Shown piece after piece: positions 16,775 through 25,005 of a DNA stretch of 50,552 nucleotides. Where the stretch lies: the NCBI GenBank assembly GCA_003235575.1, contig QJVW01000051.1, forward strand, positions 1 to 50,552, read 5' to 3'. Each line of letters starts with the position of its first letter. Position 1 is the first letter of the stretch. The notes under the pieces are model-generated. The model was not told the DNA's origin. It saw only the letters and a program-made list of their open reading frames with translations, and did no database searches. Source of the stretch: Candidatus Eiseniibacteriota bacterium. Its GTDB lineage: Bacteria; Eisenbacteria; RBG-16-71-46; SZUA-252. Made by a program: the position numbers and the translations under genes.

Positions 16775-18323
16775 TGCGACACCGCGCGAGACGCGGATTG
16801 CGATTCTCGAGGACAAGAACCTCGCCGAGATACTGGTGGAACGGCCGGAAGCCGTCCGCCGCGTGGGAGACATCTACAAGGGGCGTGTGAACGCCGTCCT
16901 GCCGGGAATGCAGGCCGCGTTCGTCGATCTGGGACTCGAGAAGAGCGCGTTTCTCCATGCTTCGGACCTGATGCCGCCGAGCGACGTCGACGAGTTGTTC
17001 GCCGAGGACGAGCCCGCGGTCGAGGAGCCGCGTCGCGGGGGCCGGGGGGGACGCGGGGGCCGGGGCGGCCGCCACGAGGAGGCGGCGCCGCGCATCGAGG
17101 ATGCGCTGCAAAAGGGGCAGGAGCTGCTGGTCCAGATCACGAAGGAGCCGATCGGGACCAAGGGTCCGCGCGTCACCACGCAGGTGTCGCTGCCGGGACG
17201 GTTCCTGGTCTACATGCCGGGCCATGAACACGTCGGCATTTCCCGGAAGATCGAGGAGCGGGGGGAGCGGCAGCGCCTGAAGGAGATCGCGCGCTCGATC
17301 CGCCCGCAAAACGCCGGGATCATCATTCGGACGGTGGGCCAGGAGCAGAGCGAGAAGGAGTTCGAGGCCGACGTTCGCGCGCTGGAACTGCTGTGGCAGA
17401 AGGTCGAAAAGCAGGCGCAAAAGTCGAAGGCGCCCGCCCTGCTGCATCAGGAAATGGACTTCACGACCGGACTGATTCGCGACATCTTCAACGAGGACGT
17501 CGATCAGCTGGTCATCGATTCGAAGGAGGAGCACCGGCAGATCCAGCAGTACCTGGCGACCTACGCTCCGGAGTTGAAGCCGCGCGTGAAGCTCTACCGC
17601 GGACGCGCGCCGATCTTCGACCACTTCGACATCGAGTCGGAGATCGAGAAGACCATGGAGCGTAAGGTGTGGCTCCGGAAGGGCGGCTACATCACGATCG
17701 ACCAGACCGAGGCGTTGGTCGCGATCGACGTGAACACCGGTCGGTTCGTCGGGAAGAAGAATCAAGAGGAGACGATCCTCAAGACGAATCTGGAGGCGGC
17801 GGCGGAGATCGCGCGGCAGCTCCGGCTTCGGGACCTGGGCGGCATCATCGTCCTCGACTTCATCGACATGGAGATCGAGGCGAACCGCCGTCAGGTCGCC
17901 GACACGCTGCGGCAGCACTTGAAGCGGGACCGGTCGCGCACGAAGGCATTCGCCGTCAGCGATCTCGGGTTGGTGGAGATGACGCGGCAACGCCAGCGGC
18001 CCAGTCTCCAGAATTACTTCACGGAGCCCTGTCCGAACTGTCAGGGCGCCGCCCGGGTGCTGTCGCTGTCGTCGGCGGCGCTCAAGATCGAGCGGATGCT
18101 GCACCGCGTCGGGCAGAAGGGCAAGGACAAGCAGATCATCCTGCGCGTCCATCCCGACGTGGCGGTCTATCTGGTGGAGCAGGAGGCCGGTCGCCTCGAG
18201 CGGCTGGAACGGCAGTATCGATTGTTGGTGGAGATTCGCGACGATCCGTCGCTCCGGCGCGACGAGATCCGTCTCTTTCGAGGCCGGACTTTCGAGGAAA
18301 TCACGAAGCAGTTCGAGCAGTAG
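16752..18323 (+). CDS. rng: ribonuclease E/G family endoribonuclease
   Basis: The 523-residue protein has the RNase E/G catalytic core: an S1 domain (DIYKGRVNAVLPGMQAAFVD), the metal-binding aspartates Asp326 in AIDVNTGRF and Asp369 in VLDFIDM (43 residues apart, as in E. coli RNase E), and the zinc-link cysteines in CPNCQG. There is no long C-terminal degradosome scaffold, so it is nearer RNase G in size. The enzyme cuts single-stranded AU-rich RNA in rRNA maturation and mRNA decay. An Arg-Gly-Gly repeat interrupts the S1 domain. The ATG at 16752 lies inside the preceding gene, with GGAGG close upstream. Confidence 0.93.
   Translation: MRREIIINATPRETRIAILEDKNLAEILVERPEAVRRVGDIYKGRVNAVLPGMQAAFVDLGLEKSAFLHASDLMPPSDVDELFAEDEPAVEEPRRGGRGGRGGRGGRHEEAAPRIEDALQKGQELLVQITKEPIGTKGPRVTTQVSLPGRFLVYMPGHEHVGISRKIEERGERQRLKEIARSIRPQNAGIIIRTVGQEQSEKEFEADVRALELLWQKVEKQAQKSKAPALLHQEMDFTTGLIRDIFNEDVDQLVIDSKEEHRQIQQYLATYAPELKPRVKLYRGRAPIFDHFDIESEIEKTMERKVWLRKGGYITIDQTEALVAIDVNTGRFVGKKNQEETILKTNLEAAAEIARQLRLRDLGGIIVLDFIDMEIEANRRQVADTLRQHLKRDRSRTKAFAVSDLGLVEMTRQRQRPSLQNYFTEPCPNCQGAARVLSLSSAALKIERMLHRVGQKGKDKQIILRVHPDVAVYLVEQEAGRLERLERQYRLLVEIRDDPSLRRDEIRLFRGRTFEEITKQFEQ
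17031..17072 (+). repeat. RGG repeat inside the RNase E/G S1 domain
   Basis: Fourteen codons give Arg-Arg followed by four Gly-Gly-Arg units (residues 94-107), directly after an acidic stretch (FAEDEPAVEEP). It falls in the S1-domain loop that varies in length among RNase E/G proteins. RGG tracts commonly bind RNA, so it may add contacts. Confidence 0.85.
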
Positions 18324-18365
18324 TTCCGGCATCGTCCGGGAGTCGTACGGAAAGGAAGGTTGGAG

Positions 18366-18689
18366 ATGGGCGAGTCGCAGTATGCTGTCATTCAGGCGGG
18401 TGGGCTGCAGCTCCGCGTGGCACCGCAGGAGGAGCACGTTCTGCCCAAGATGGACGTCAAGGCCGGCGCCAAGGTCACGTTCGACCGGGTTCTCCTGGTT
18501 TCGGACGGCAAAGGCGTGAAGTTCGGCCGCCCGACCGTGGAGGGCGCGACGGTGAGCGCCGAGGTCGTGGGCGACGAGAAGGGCAAGAAGATCACCGTGG
18601 GCGTGTACAAGCGGCGGAGCAAATACCGCCGGAAGATTGGATACCGGGATTCTCTCACTCGGGTGAGGATTCTGGACATCCGCGCGTAG
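18366..18689 (+). CDS. rplU: 50S ribosomal protein L21
   Basis: The 107-residue protein matches L21 along its length: YAVIQAGGLQLRVAP, FDRVLLVSD, a YKRRSKYRRKIGYRDSLTRVRI basic C-terminal part and no extension. It binds 23S rRNA domain V/VI near L20. I chose the ATG at 18366; an in-frame TTG two codons upstream is part of the purine-rich ribosome site (GGAAGGTTGGAG). It sits 42 bases after rng and 21 before rpmA, the usual L21-L27 pair. Confidence 0.96.
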   Translation: MGESQYAVIQAGGLQLRVAPQEEHVLPKMDVKAGAKVTFDRVLLVSDGKGVKFGRPTVEGATVSAEVVGDEKGKKITVGVYKRRSKYRRKIGYRDSLTRVRILDIRA

Positions 18690-18710
18690 GGGCGCGGAGA
18701 GGAAGGGACT

Positions 18711-18992
18711 ATGGCTCATAAAAAAGGCGTATCGAGTTCACGAAACGGCCGGGACTCCGCCGCCCAGCGGTTGGGGGTGAAGTGCTTCGGCGGGGAGAAG
18801 GTCCGGGCCGGAAACATCCTGATCCGCCAGCGCGGCACGGCCGTGCAGGCGGGGCTCAACGTGGGGCGCGGCAAGGACGACACCCTCTTCGCGCTCGCTG
18901 ACGGGTACGTTCAATTCAAGCGGCGGGGCCGGAGCGGTCTCCAGGTGTCCGTGGAACCGACGAGGTCCGCCTCCGAGGCGGCACATGCCTAA
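18711..18992 (+). CDS. rpmA: 50S ribosomal protein L27
   Basis: The 93-residue protein starts [16 protein letters not shown], the L27 N-terminus that reaches the peptidyl-transferase centre. There is no Firmicutes-type cleaved leader. The body ([20 protein letters not shown]) is canonical. GAGAGGAAGG precedes the ATG. The last eight bases overlap mdh in another frame, so the two are translationally linked. Confidence 0.97.
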   Translation: MAHKKGVSSSRNGRDSAAQRLGVKCFGGEKVRAGNILIRQRGTAVQAGLNVGRGKDDTLFALADGYVQFKRRGRSGLQVSVEPTRSASEAAHA

Positions 18993-19923
18993 GATTTCGG
19001 TCATCGGCGCCGGCAATGTCGGCGCCTCGGCCGCGCTCTACGCGGCCGAAAAGCAGTTGGGCGACGTCACCCTCATCGACATCGTCGAGGGGGTCGCCAA
19101 GGGAAAGGGACTCGACCTGCTCCAAGCCGGTCCCGTCCAAAAGTACGATACGTTCATCGAGGGAAGCGGCGACATCCGCGACGTGAAGGGGAGCGACCTC
19201 ATCATCGTCACGGCCGGCCTTCCCCGGAAGCCGGGCATGTCGCGGCTGGATCTCCTGAAGGCGAACGCCGACATCATCAAAGGCGTGGCCGAGGCCATCC
19301 GGGACAACGCCAAGAACGCGTTCGTCATCATGGTGACGAATCCCCTCGACGTCATGACCTACCTCATGTACCGGGTCACGGGCTTCCCGCGCGAGCGGGT
19401 GATGGGGATGGCGGGCGTGCTCGACTCCGCGCGTTTCCGGGCGTTCCTGGCCATGGAAGCGGGCGTTTCGGTGGAGGACATCCAGGCGATGGTGCTGGGG
19501 GGGCACGGCGATACGATGGTGCCGTTGCTCTCGTGCGCCACGGTGTCGGGCATCCCGATCACCGAGTTCGTCAAGAAGGAGCGCCTCGCCGAGATCGTCC
19601 AGCGGACGCGTGACGGCGGCGCCGAGATCGTGAAGCTCCTGCAGACGGGAAGCGCCTTCTACGCGCCGGCTTCCTCGGCGGTGCTCATGGCGGAGTCGAT
19701 CCTCCGCGACCGGAAGCGCGTCGTGCCCTGCGCGGCTCATCTGAAGGGCGAGTACGGCTTCAAGGATATCTACCTCGGCGTGCCGTGCGTGCTCGGCGCG
19801 AAGGGCGTGGAGAAGATCGTGGATGTGCCGCTGAGCGCCGAGGAAAAGGCCGCACTGGCGAATTCGGCGGAAGAGGTTCGGAAGGGGATCGCGGACTTGG
19901 CGCTGGAGCCCGTCGCGCGGTAG
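18985..19923 (+). CDS. mdh: malate dehydrogenase (LDH-like type)
   Basis: The 312-residue protein has the NAD loop [16 protein letters not shown], the substrate-specificity loop [13 protein letters not shown] (the Arg that selects dicarboxylates and the catalytic-loop Arg), [11 protein letters not shown], and the catalytic His in [10 protein letters not shown]. These mark the tetrameric, LDH-like malate dehydrogenases rather than the E. coli type. It oxidises malate to oxaloacetate in the TCA cycle. It starts within the end of rpmA and is followed by a strong hairpin, making it the last gene of the mreB unit. Confidence 0.94.
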   Translation: MPKISVIGAGNVGASAALYAAEKQLGDVTLIDIVEGVAKGKGLDLLQAGPVQKYDTFIEGSGDIRDVKGSDLIIVTAGLPRKPGMSRLDLLKANADIIKGVAEAIRDNAKNAFVIMVTNPLDVMTYLMYRVTGFPRERVMGMAGVLDSARFRAFLAMEAGVSVEDIQAMVLGGHGDTMVPLLSCATVSGIPITEFVKKERLAEIVQRTRDGGAEIVKLLQTGSAFYAPASSAVLMAESILRDRKRVVPCAAHLKGEYGFKDIYLGVPCVLGAKGVEKIVDVPLSAEEKAALANSAEEVRKGIADLALEPVAR

Positions 19924-19943
19924 CCGCCTTCCAGGAGAACAGC

Positions 19944-19978
19944 GAGGGGCCCCGGGCGCGCGACGATCCGGGGCCCTC
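19944..19978 (+). terminator. GC-rich hairpin after mdh
   Basis: GAGGGGCCCCGG (19944-19955) pairs with CCGGGGCCCTC (19968-19978) across a 12-base loop, giving a 10-11 bp almost pure GC stem with one unpaired G. It begins 21 bases after the mdh stop. No T-run follows (GTACGTCC), so termination would rely on the stem alone or on Rho. Confidence 0.7.
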
Positions 19979-20013
19979 GTACGTCCAGCCCTGTCCGGAG
20001 GCGACGCGCGACC

Positions 20014-20679
20014 GTGTTTCTAGGCCACTTCGCGGTAGCCCTCGCCGCCAAGAAGGCGGCGCCCAAGAGTTCGCTCGGGACGATGGTCGCCGCCTGTCAG
20101 GCGCTGGACCTCCTCTGGCCCATCCTCGTCCTGGCCGGCATCGAGTCGTTCCGGATCGACCCGGGCAACACCGCGCTGACTCCCCTCGCGTTCGACTCCT
20201 ATCCCTGGTCCCACAGCCTCCTCGGGACCCTCGTGCTGGGAGTCGTCTTCGGGTGGTTCGTCGCGTGGTGGGGCGGGGGGCTTCGATCGGGCGTCGTGGC
20301 CGGATCCGTGGTCGCCTCGCATTGGCTTCTCGACTACGTGACGCACCGGCCCGACCTCCAGTGGGCGCCGTGGCTCGAGCAGCGGGTCGGCCTGGGATTA
20401 TGGAACGCACCCGCGGCGGCGATCGCGGTGGAGGGAGGGCTCTACCTACTGGGAGCCGGTCTCTACGTCGCCACGACGCGGGCGCGGGACCGGATCGGAA
20501 GCGTCGGACTCTGGGCGTTCCTCGCGCTGCTCGCCGTGCTCTACGCAGTCAACCTCTCCTCGCCGCCGCCACCGAACACGCAGGCCGTCGCCGTCGTCGC
20601 CCTGGCGATCTGGATCTTCGTGGCGTGGGCCGCCTGGGTCGACCGGCACCGCGAGCGATCACGCCTGCGTCGCGACTGA
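20014..20679 (+). CDS. YdjM-like integral membrane protein, putative metal-dependent hydrolase
   Basis: A 221-residue membrane protein with about six hydrophobic segments. The histidine/aspartate pattern of the YdjM (DUF457) family is visible: GHFAVALA at the start, the ALDLLWP Asp, YPWSHSLLGT, and SHWLLDYVTHRPD in the middle. These could bind a metal at the membrane surface. No reaction is known for close relatives; YdjM of E. coli is annotated as a LexA-regulated inner-membrane protein. The start is GTG 20014, with CGGAGG upstream. It lies after the mdh hairpin and converges with the next gene, eight bases apart, so it is probably monocistronic. No clear promoter was found. Confidence 0.75.
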   Translation: MFLGHFAVALAAKKAAPKSSLGTMVAACQALDLLWPILVLAGIESFRIDPGNTALTPLAFDSYPWSHSLLGTLVLGVVFGWFVAWWGGGLRSGVVAGSVVASHWLLDYVTHRPDLQWAPWLEQRVGLGLWNAPAAAIAVEGGLYLLGAGLYVATTRARDRIGSVGLWAFLALLAVLYAVNLSSPPPPNTQAVAVVALAIWIFVAWAAWVDRHRERSRLRRD

Positions 20680-20687
20680 TCCCCGAC

Positions 20688-21518
20688 TCACTCCCGGACC
20701 ACCTCGCGGTTATGGGACATCGTCCGCGGCCCCGCGACCGCGACGACGCCGACCGCCCACATCATCAAGAGCATCCCCAGCACCGCCAGCACTCTCGGCG
20801 GCGCGCCGTCCCAGACGAACGCGACGTTGATCGTTCCGTGGAAGGCGACCAGGGCCAGCGTGCTGCCGCGGGAGGAGTTGAAGAGCCAGGTCAGGAGAAC
20901 GGCCCCGCCGAACAGGCTGAACAGCCATCCCAGCGCGCCGCCGACGCCCAGTCCCATGTAGCCGGGCCGGTACAGGAAGGCGGGGAGATGCCATCCCGCC
21001 CAGATCAGCGTCAGAAGCGCCGTGGCGGCGAGGGCGGTGTGGCGGCGCTGAAGGCGGGGCAGGGCGAACGCGCGCCAGCCGGTCTCCTCACCGACGCCGA
21101 ATGTGAGCGCGTGGAACAGGAACGCCGTGACACCGGCCATCCACGGGATCTCCGCGGTCCTTCCCACACGCGACCAGTCGACTCCGTAGCCGCCAAGGGC
21201 GCGGTCCGCCATCGACGCGGCCGCCAGCAGCGCGAGGGGCACGACCAGGGCGACCGCGATCCAAACAAGCCTGCCGCGCCACGCCGCGAGACGTGCGAGC
21301 AGCCGGCGCGGGCCGGCGGAGCCATCGAGCAGCGCGGAGACCGCCAGCGCCGACGCGATCGGCCCGATGCATCCGACGTAGTGCCACCAGGAGGGGAACC
21401 TCGTGATCCGACCGAGGAGGGCCGGCAGCCAGAGCGGCGACCAGACAAGCCACGTGAGGATGTACGCACCGGCGGCGAATGCGGCCAGCGGCCAACGCCG
21501 GATCCAGTCGAACGGCAT
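20688..21518 (-). CDS. CPBP-family (CAAX-like) intramembrane metalloprotease
   Basis: The 276-residue polytopic protein carries the CPBP/Abi motifs on membrane helices: the EExxxR site in GEETGWRAFALPRL, the His of IWAGWHLPAFLY, and the late His/Asn of VAFHGTINVAF. In the Rce1-like family these form a di-glutamate/histidine metal site. Bacterial members have roles ranging from bacteriocin self-immunity to unknown processing. No bacteriocin gene is near, so no role is claimed. The ATG at 21518 follows GAGGAGG. It is the only minus-strand gene between the two long plus-strand units and is divergent from kdsB. Confidence 0.85.
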   Translation of the reverse strand: MPFDWIRRWPLAAFAAGAYILTWLVWSPLWLPALLGRITRFPSWWHYVGCIGPIASALAVSALLDGSAGPRRLLARLAAWRGRLVWIAVALVVPLALLAAASMADRALGGYGVDWSRVGRTAEIPWMAGVTAFLFHALTFGVGEETGWRAFALPRLQRRHTALAATALLTLIWAGWHLPAFLYRPGYMGLGVGGALGWLFSLFGGAVLLTWLFNSSRGSTLALVAFHGTINVAFVWDGAPPRVLAVLGMLLMMWAVGVVAVAGPRTMSHNREVVRE

Positions 21519-21640
21519 CGAACCTCCTCGGGATTCTGTGCGTGACGACGTCGACGCCGATCGTACGCGGGTAGCCGACGCCGGAGGAGGGTACTTTGGA
21601 CGCAGGGGTACCGATTGGCATTCCGAGGCGCGTCGGATGC

Positions 21641-21669
21641 TTGACTCACCCCGCGCCCGTTGCTAGCAT
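21641..21669 (+). promoter_or_regulatory. promoter of the kdsB-led gene run, placed for a leaderless transcript
   Basis: TTGACT (21641-21646), a 17-base spacer and TAGCAT (21664-21669), preceded by TGC (extended -10). The -10 ends five bases before the kdsB GTG at 21675, so the predicted start site falls on the start codon. The rest of the 156-base divergent gap up to 21519 shows no second clear promoter. Confidence 0.85.
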
Positions 21670-21674
21670 GACTC

Positions 21675-22484
21675 GTGCACCGTCTATCGGCCCCCGCCGA
21701 GGCGCGCGAAGCGCCTGCCAGGCCGCGCCTCCGTGCCCTGGGGATCATCCCAGCCCGGCTCCATTCCACCAGACTCCCCGAAAAGCCCTTACAGGACCTC
21801 TGCGGCAAGCCCCTGATCGTTCGCGTGCTCGAGCGCGCGCGTCTGGCGACCTCGCTTCGCGACGTCCTGGTCGCGACGGATAGCGATCGAATCGCCGAGG
21901 CCGTCCGCGGCGCCGGAGGCAGGGTGGAGATGACCCGCGCGGACCACCGGTCGGGTCTCGAGCGCGTGGCCGAGGTGGTTTCGCGGTTCGATGGCGCTCC
22001 CGACGCCGATGCGGAGACCACCTTCGTCAATATTCAGGGGGACGAACCGTTCCTCGATCCATCGGCCGTGGACACGCTCGTTCACCTCTTCGAGCGGCCG
22101 GGCGTTCGGATGGCGACCCTGGCGGCGCCCCTGGCGAGCGAGGACGTGAACAATCCGAACCGCGTGAAGGTCGTGCTCGATCGGGAGGCGCGCGCCCTCT
22201 ATTTCTCGCGCGCCCCGATTCCGTTCGGCGCCGGCGACGGGGGCCAGGCCCCCGGACTCCTCCACCTCGGCGTCTACGCCTACCGGCGGGACACGCTCCT
22301 CGCGCTCGCGCGGCTCCCGGAGGGGCCGCTCGAACGCGCCGAGCGGCTCGAACAGCTCCGCGCGCTCTGGCACGGCATTCCGATCCACGTCGCCGTCGGC
22401 AACTGGCACGCCGTCGGCATCGACACACCCGAGGATCTCGCTCGGGCCCGTTCCCTGTTCCAGGAAGAGAGAGGGGCCACATGA
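21675..22484 (+). CDS. kdsB: 3-deoxy-manno-octulosonate cytidylyltransferase (CMP-Kdo synthetase)
   Basis: The 269-residue enzyme activates Kdo with CTP for transfer to lipid A. Diagnostic parts are [38 protein letters not shown] and a C-terminal VGIDTPEDL. An 18-residue Ala/Pro/Arg-rich extension precedes the fold. The start is fixed: a TGA in frame at 21669 excludes anything upstream of GTG 21675, and no ATG, GTG or TTG follows in frame before the conserved core. There is no ribosome-binding site, and the GTG lies five bases after the -10 box, so translation is probably from a leaderless mRNA. The stop overlaps pyrG (ATGA). Confidence 0.94.
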   Translation: MHRLSAPAEAREAPARPRLRALGIIPARLHSTRLPEKPLQDLCGKPLIVRVLERARLATSLRDVLVATDSDRIAEAVRGAGGRVEMTRADHRSGLERVAEVVSRFDGAPDADAETTFVNIQGDEPFLDPSAVDTLVHLFERPGVRMATLAAPLASEDVNNPNRVKVVLDREARALYFSRAPIPFGAGDGGQAPGLLHLGVYAYRRDTLLALARLPEGPLERAERLEQLRALWHGIPIHVAVGNWHAVGIDTPEDLARARSLFQEERGAT

Positions 22485-24142
22485 CCAAATTCGTATTCGT
22501 CACGGGCGGCGTGGTTTCGTCGCTGGGAAAGGGGATCGCCGCGTCCTCCATCGGGACGCTCTTGAAAAGTCGCGGCCTCCAGGTCTCGCTGCAAAAGCTG
22601 GATCCCTACCTGAACGTCGACCCCGGGACGATGAGCCCCTATCAGCACGGCGAGGTGTACGTCACGGACGACGGCGCCGAGACCGACCTCGACGTGGGAC
22701 ACTACGAGCGGTTCCTCCACGTTTCGATGGGGAAGGCGAACAGCGTCACGGCCGGACAGATCTACGACGCCATCATTCAGAAGGAGCGGCGCGGCGATTA
22801 CCTCGGCCGCACGGTGCAGGTCATTCCGCACGTCACCGACGAGATCAAGGCGCGGATGCTCGCGCCGACGCGTCGTCAGCAGGTGGATGTCGCGATCGTC
22901 GAGATCGGGGGCACGGTGGGCGACATCGAAAGCCTTCCGTTCCTGGAAGCCATTCGGCAAATGCGCCTCGAGTACACGCGACTCAATACGATGTTCGTTC
23001 ACGTCACCCTCGTGCCGCACCTCGGCGCGGCGCGCGAGATCAAGACCAAGCCCACCCAGCACTCGGTGAAGGAACTGCGCGAGATCGGCATTCAGCCCGA
23101 TATTCTCCTGTGCCGGTGCGAGGTGCCGCTTCCGCAGGAAGTGAAGGAGAAGATCGGCCTCTTCTGCAACGTATCCACCGAGTCGGTGATCGAGGCGATC
23201 GACGTCTCCTCGATCTACGAGGTGCCGCTGGCGTTCCACCGGGGCGGCCTCGATCAGTTGATCGTCCAGACGCTCCACATCGAGGCCGGGCCGCCCGATC
23301 TGCGGGCGTGGCAGGCATTCTCGGATCGCATGCGCGCCGCCCGGGAGACGGTCACGATCGCCGTGGTGGGCAAGTACACGCACCTGCGCGACGCGTACAA
23401 GAGCATCCAGGAGGCGATCACGCACGGTGGCGTCGCCAACGGGGTGAACGTGAAGGTGGAGTGGGTCGAGTCGGAACGCGTGGAGTTGGACGGCGCCGAG
23501 GCCCTTCTGGCCGGGGCGCACGGCATCCTCATCCCCGGCGGATTCGGCGAGCGCGGGATCGAGGGGATGGTCCAGGCGGCGCGATTCGCGCGCGATCGGA
23601 AGATTCCATTTCTGGGGATCTGCCTCGGCATGCAGTGCGCCGTGATCGATTTCGCGCGGCACGTGGCGAAGCTCGAGAATGCGGACTCCTCGGAATTCCA
23701 TGCCGGAACACCCCACCCCGTCATCGATCTGCTTCCCGACCAGCATGGCGTCGACAAGAAGGGCGGAACGATGCGGCTGGGCGCCTACACGTGCGCCATC
23801 GAGAACGGCAGCCGTGCGCGCGAGGCGTACGGCGTCGCGACGGTGGCCGAGCGCCATCGCCATCGCTACGAGTTCAACAACGCGTACCGCGAGCGGCTGG
23901 AAGCCGCGGGGCTGCAGGTGACGGGGCTCTACCCCGAGAAGTCGCTGGTGGAGATCGTGGAGTTCCCCGACCACCCCTGGTTCGTCGGCGTACAGTTCCA
24001 CCCCGAGCTTCGGTCGCGGCCATCCGATCCCCACCCGCTCTTCCGCGGCTTTGTCCGGGCGACGAACGCGGAGCGGACGCGGCGGGAAGGGGGCGGCGCG
24101 CCATCGCCCCCGGATCGCGCCCCCAGCGCGACACGGGCGTAG
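22481..24142 (+). CDS. pyrG: CTP synthase
   Basis: The 553-residue protein joins an amidoligase domain ([19 protein letters not shown], the ATP loop; [17 protein letters not shown]) to a class I glutamine amidotransferase domain with the nucleophile Cys381 in [10 protein letters not shown] and the His-Pro-Glu of QFHPEL. It makes CTP from UTP, ATP and glutamine. The ATG sits in the kdsB stop, which fits CTP being the KdsB substrate. The pyrG-kdsA neighbourhood is common in Gram-negative genomes. The C-terminal 30 residues are a low-complexity Arg/Ala tail. Confidence 0.97.
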   Translation: MTKFVFVTGGVVSSLGKGIAASSIGTLLKSRGLQVSLQKLDPYLNVDPGTMSPYQHGEVYVTDDGAETDLDVGHYERFLHVSMGKANSVTAGQIYDAIIQKERRGDYLGRTVQVIPHVTDEIKARMLAPTRRQQVDVAIVEIGGTVGDIESLPFLEAIRQMRLEYTRLNTMFVHVTLVPHLGAAREIKTKPTQHSVKELREIGIQPDILLCRCEVPLPQEVKEKIGLFCNVSTESVIEAIDVSSIYEVPLAFHRGGLDQLIVQTLHIEAGPPDLRAWQAFSDRMRAARETVTIAVVGKYTHLRDAYKSIQEAITHGGVANGVNVKVEWVESERVELDGAEALLAGAHGILIPGGFGERGIEGMVQAARFARDRKIPFLGICLGMQCAVIDFARHVAKLENADSSEFHAGTPHPVIDLLPDQHGVDKKGGTMRLGAYTCAIENGSRAREAYGVATVAERHRHRYEFNNAYRERLEAAGLQVTGLYPEKSLVEIVEFPDHPWFVGVQFHPELRSRPSDPHPLFRGFVRATNAERTRREGGGAPSPPDRAPSATRA

Positions 24143-24150
24143 GGGGCGAC

Positions 24151-25005
24151 ATGCCCGCGCCACGCTCCTTTCCGCCCGTCGTCGTGGGATCGGCGCGCTT
24201 CGACTCGGAGCGGCTCTCGCTGATCGCGGGACCGTGCGTTCTCGAAGACGAGGCGATGGTTTTGGAAACGGCGACCGAGTTGAAGCGCCTGGCGACCGAC
24301 CTCGGAATCCCCTTCGTCTTCAAGGCGTCCTATTCCAAGGCGAACCGCTCGGCGGGGGATTCGTTCCGCGGGCCGGGCCTGACGGCCGGGCTGGCGGTTC
24401 TGAGCCGCATCCGGGACGCCTTGGGCGTCCCCGTGACGAGCGATGTCCATGAAGTCGCCGAGGTGGGCGAGGCGGCCGCCACGCTCGACCTCCTCCAAAT
24501 CCCGGCGTTCCTCTGCCGTCAGACGGCGTTGATCGAGGCGGCCGCGCAAACGGGGAAGCCGATACACGTGAAGAAGGGCCAGTTCCTATCGCCGGACTCG
24601 ATGCGCCACGTCGTAGAGAAGGCAAGGGCTGCGGGCGCGAGGGGCGTGATCGTGACGGAGCGGGGAACCACCTTCGGGCATGGGGATCTCGTCGTCGATT
24701 TCCGGGGTATCGCGGTGATGGCGGCGAACCGTTGTCCGGTATTCTTCGACGCGACCCACTCGGTCCAGCGCCCCGGCGGGCGCGAAACCGCGGGGGAGCG
24801 CGCGTTCATACCGATCCTCGCGCGCGCGGCGGTGGCGGCGGGGGCTGACGGGATCTTCCTGGAAGCGCACCCGGACCCGTCGAAGGCCCGTTCGGACCGC
24901 GACAGCCAGTTGCCCCTCGGGGAAGTGGGGCCCTTGCTCCGCTCCCTCCTGAAGATCCGGGCCGCCCTGGCCGATACCGTCAACACGGAGGGGCAACGAG
25001 CGTGA
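24151..25005 (+). CDS. kdsA: 3-deoxy-8-phosphooctulonate synthase, metal-dependent (cysteine) class
   Basis: A 284-residue barrel enzyme that condenses arabinose-5-phosphate with phosphoenolpyruvate to Kdo-8-phosphate. Typical segments are FKASYSKANRS, RGPGL, SDVHE and LEAHPDP. Cys29 in IAGPCVLE, the His in DATHSVQ, the Glu of LEAHP and an Asp in the SDRDSQLPL region are the four metal ligands of the Aquifex-type enzymes. E. coli KdsA has Asn at the cysteine position and needs no metal. The ATG at 24151 is eight bases after pyrG. The GTG of kdsD overlaps its stop, so supply of arabinose-5-phosphate and its use are coupled. Confidence 0.95.
   Translation: MPAPRSFPPVVVGSARFDSERLSLIAGPCVLEDEAMVLETATELKRLATDLGIPFVFKASYSKANRSAGDSFRGPGLTAGLAVLSRIRDALGVPVTSDVHEVAEVGEAAATLDLLQIPAFLCRQTALIEAAAQTGKPIHVKKGQFLSPDSMRHVVEKARAAGARGVIVTERGTTFGHGDLVVDFRGIAVMAANRCPVFFDATHSVQRPGGRETAGERAFIPILARAAVAAGADGIFLEAHPDPSKARSDRDSQLPLGEVGPLLRSLLKIRAALADTVNTEGQRA

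Noticed and set aside
13715-16873. A 1052-codon minus-strand frame opposite the radical SAM gene
   Set aside because: Its composition (Arg/Ala/His/Gly) is that of a complement of high-GC3 codons, and the plus strand carries unmistakable motifs.
20688-21518. CPBP protease as a phage-defence (abortive infection) gene
   Set aside because: The family is sometimes named Abi, but there is no defence or mobile context here and most members are not defence proteins.
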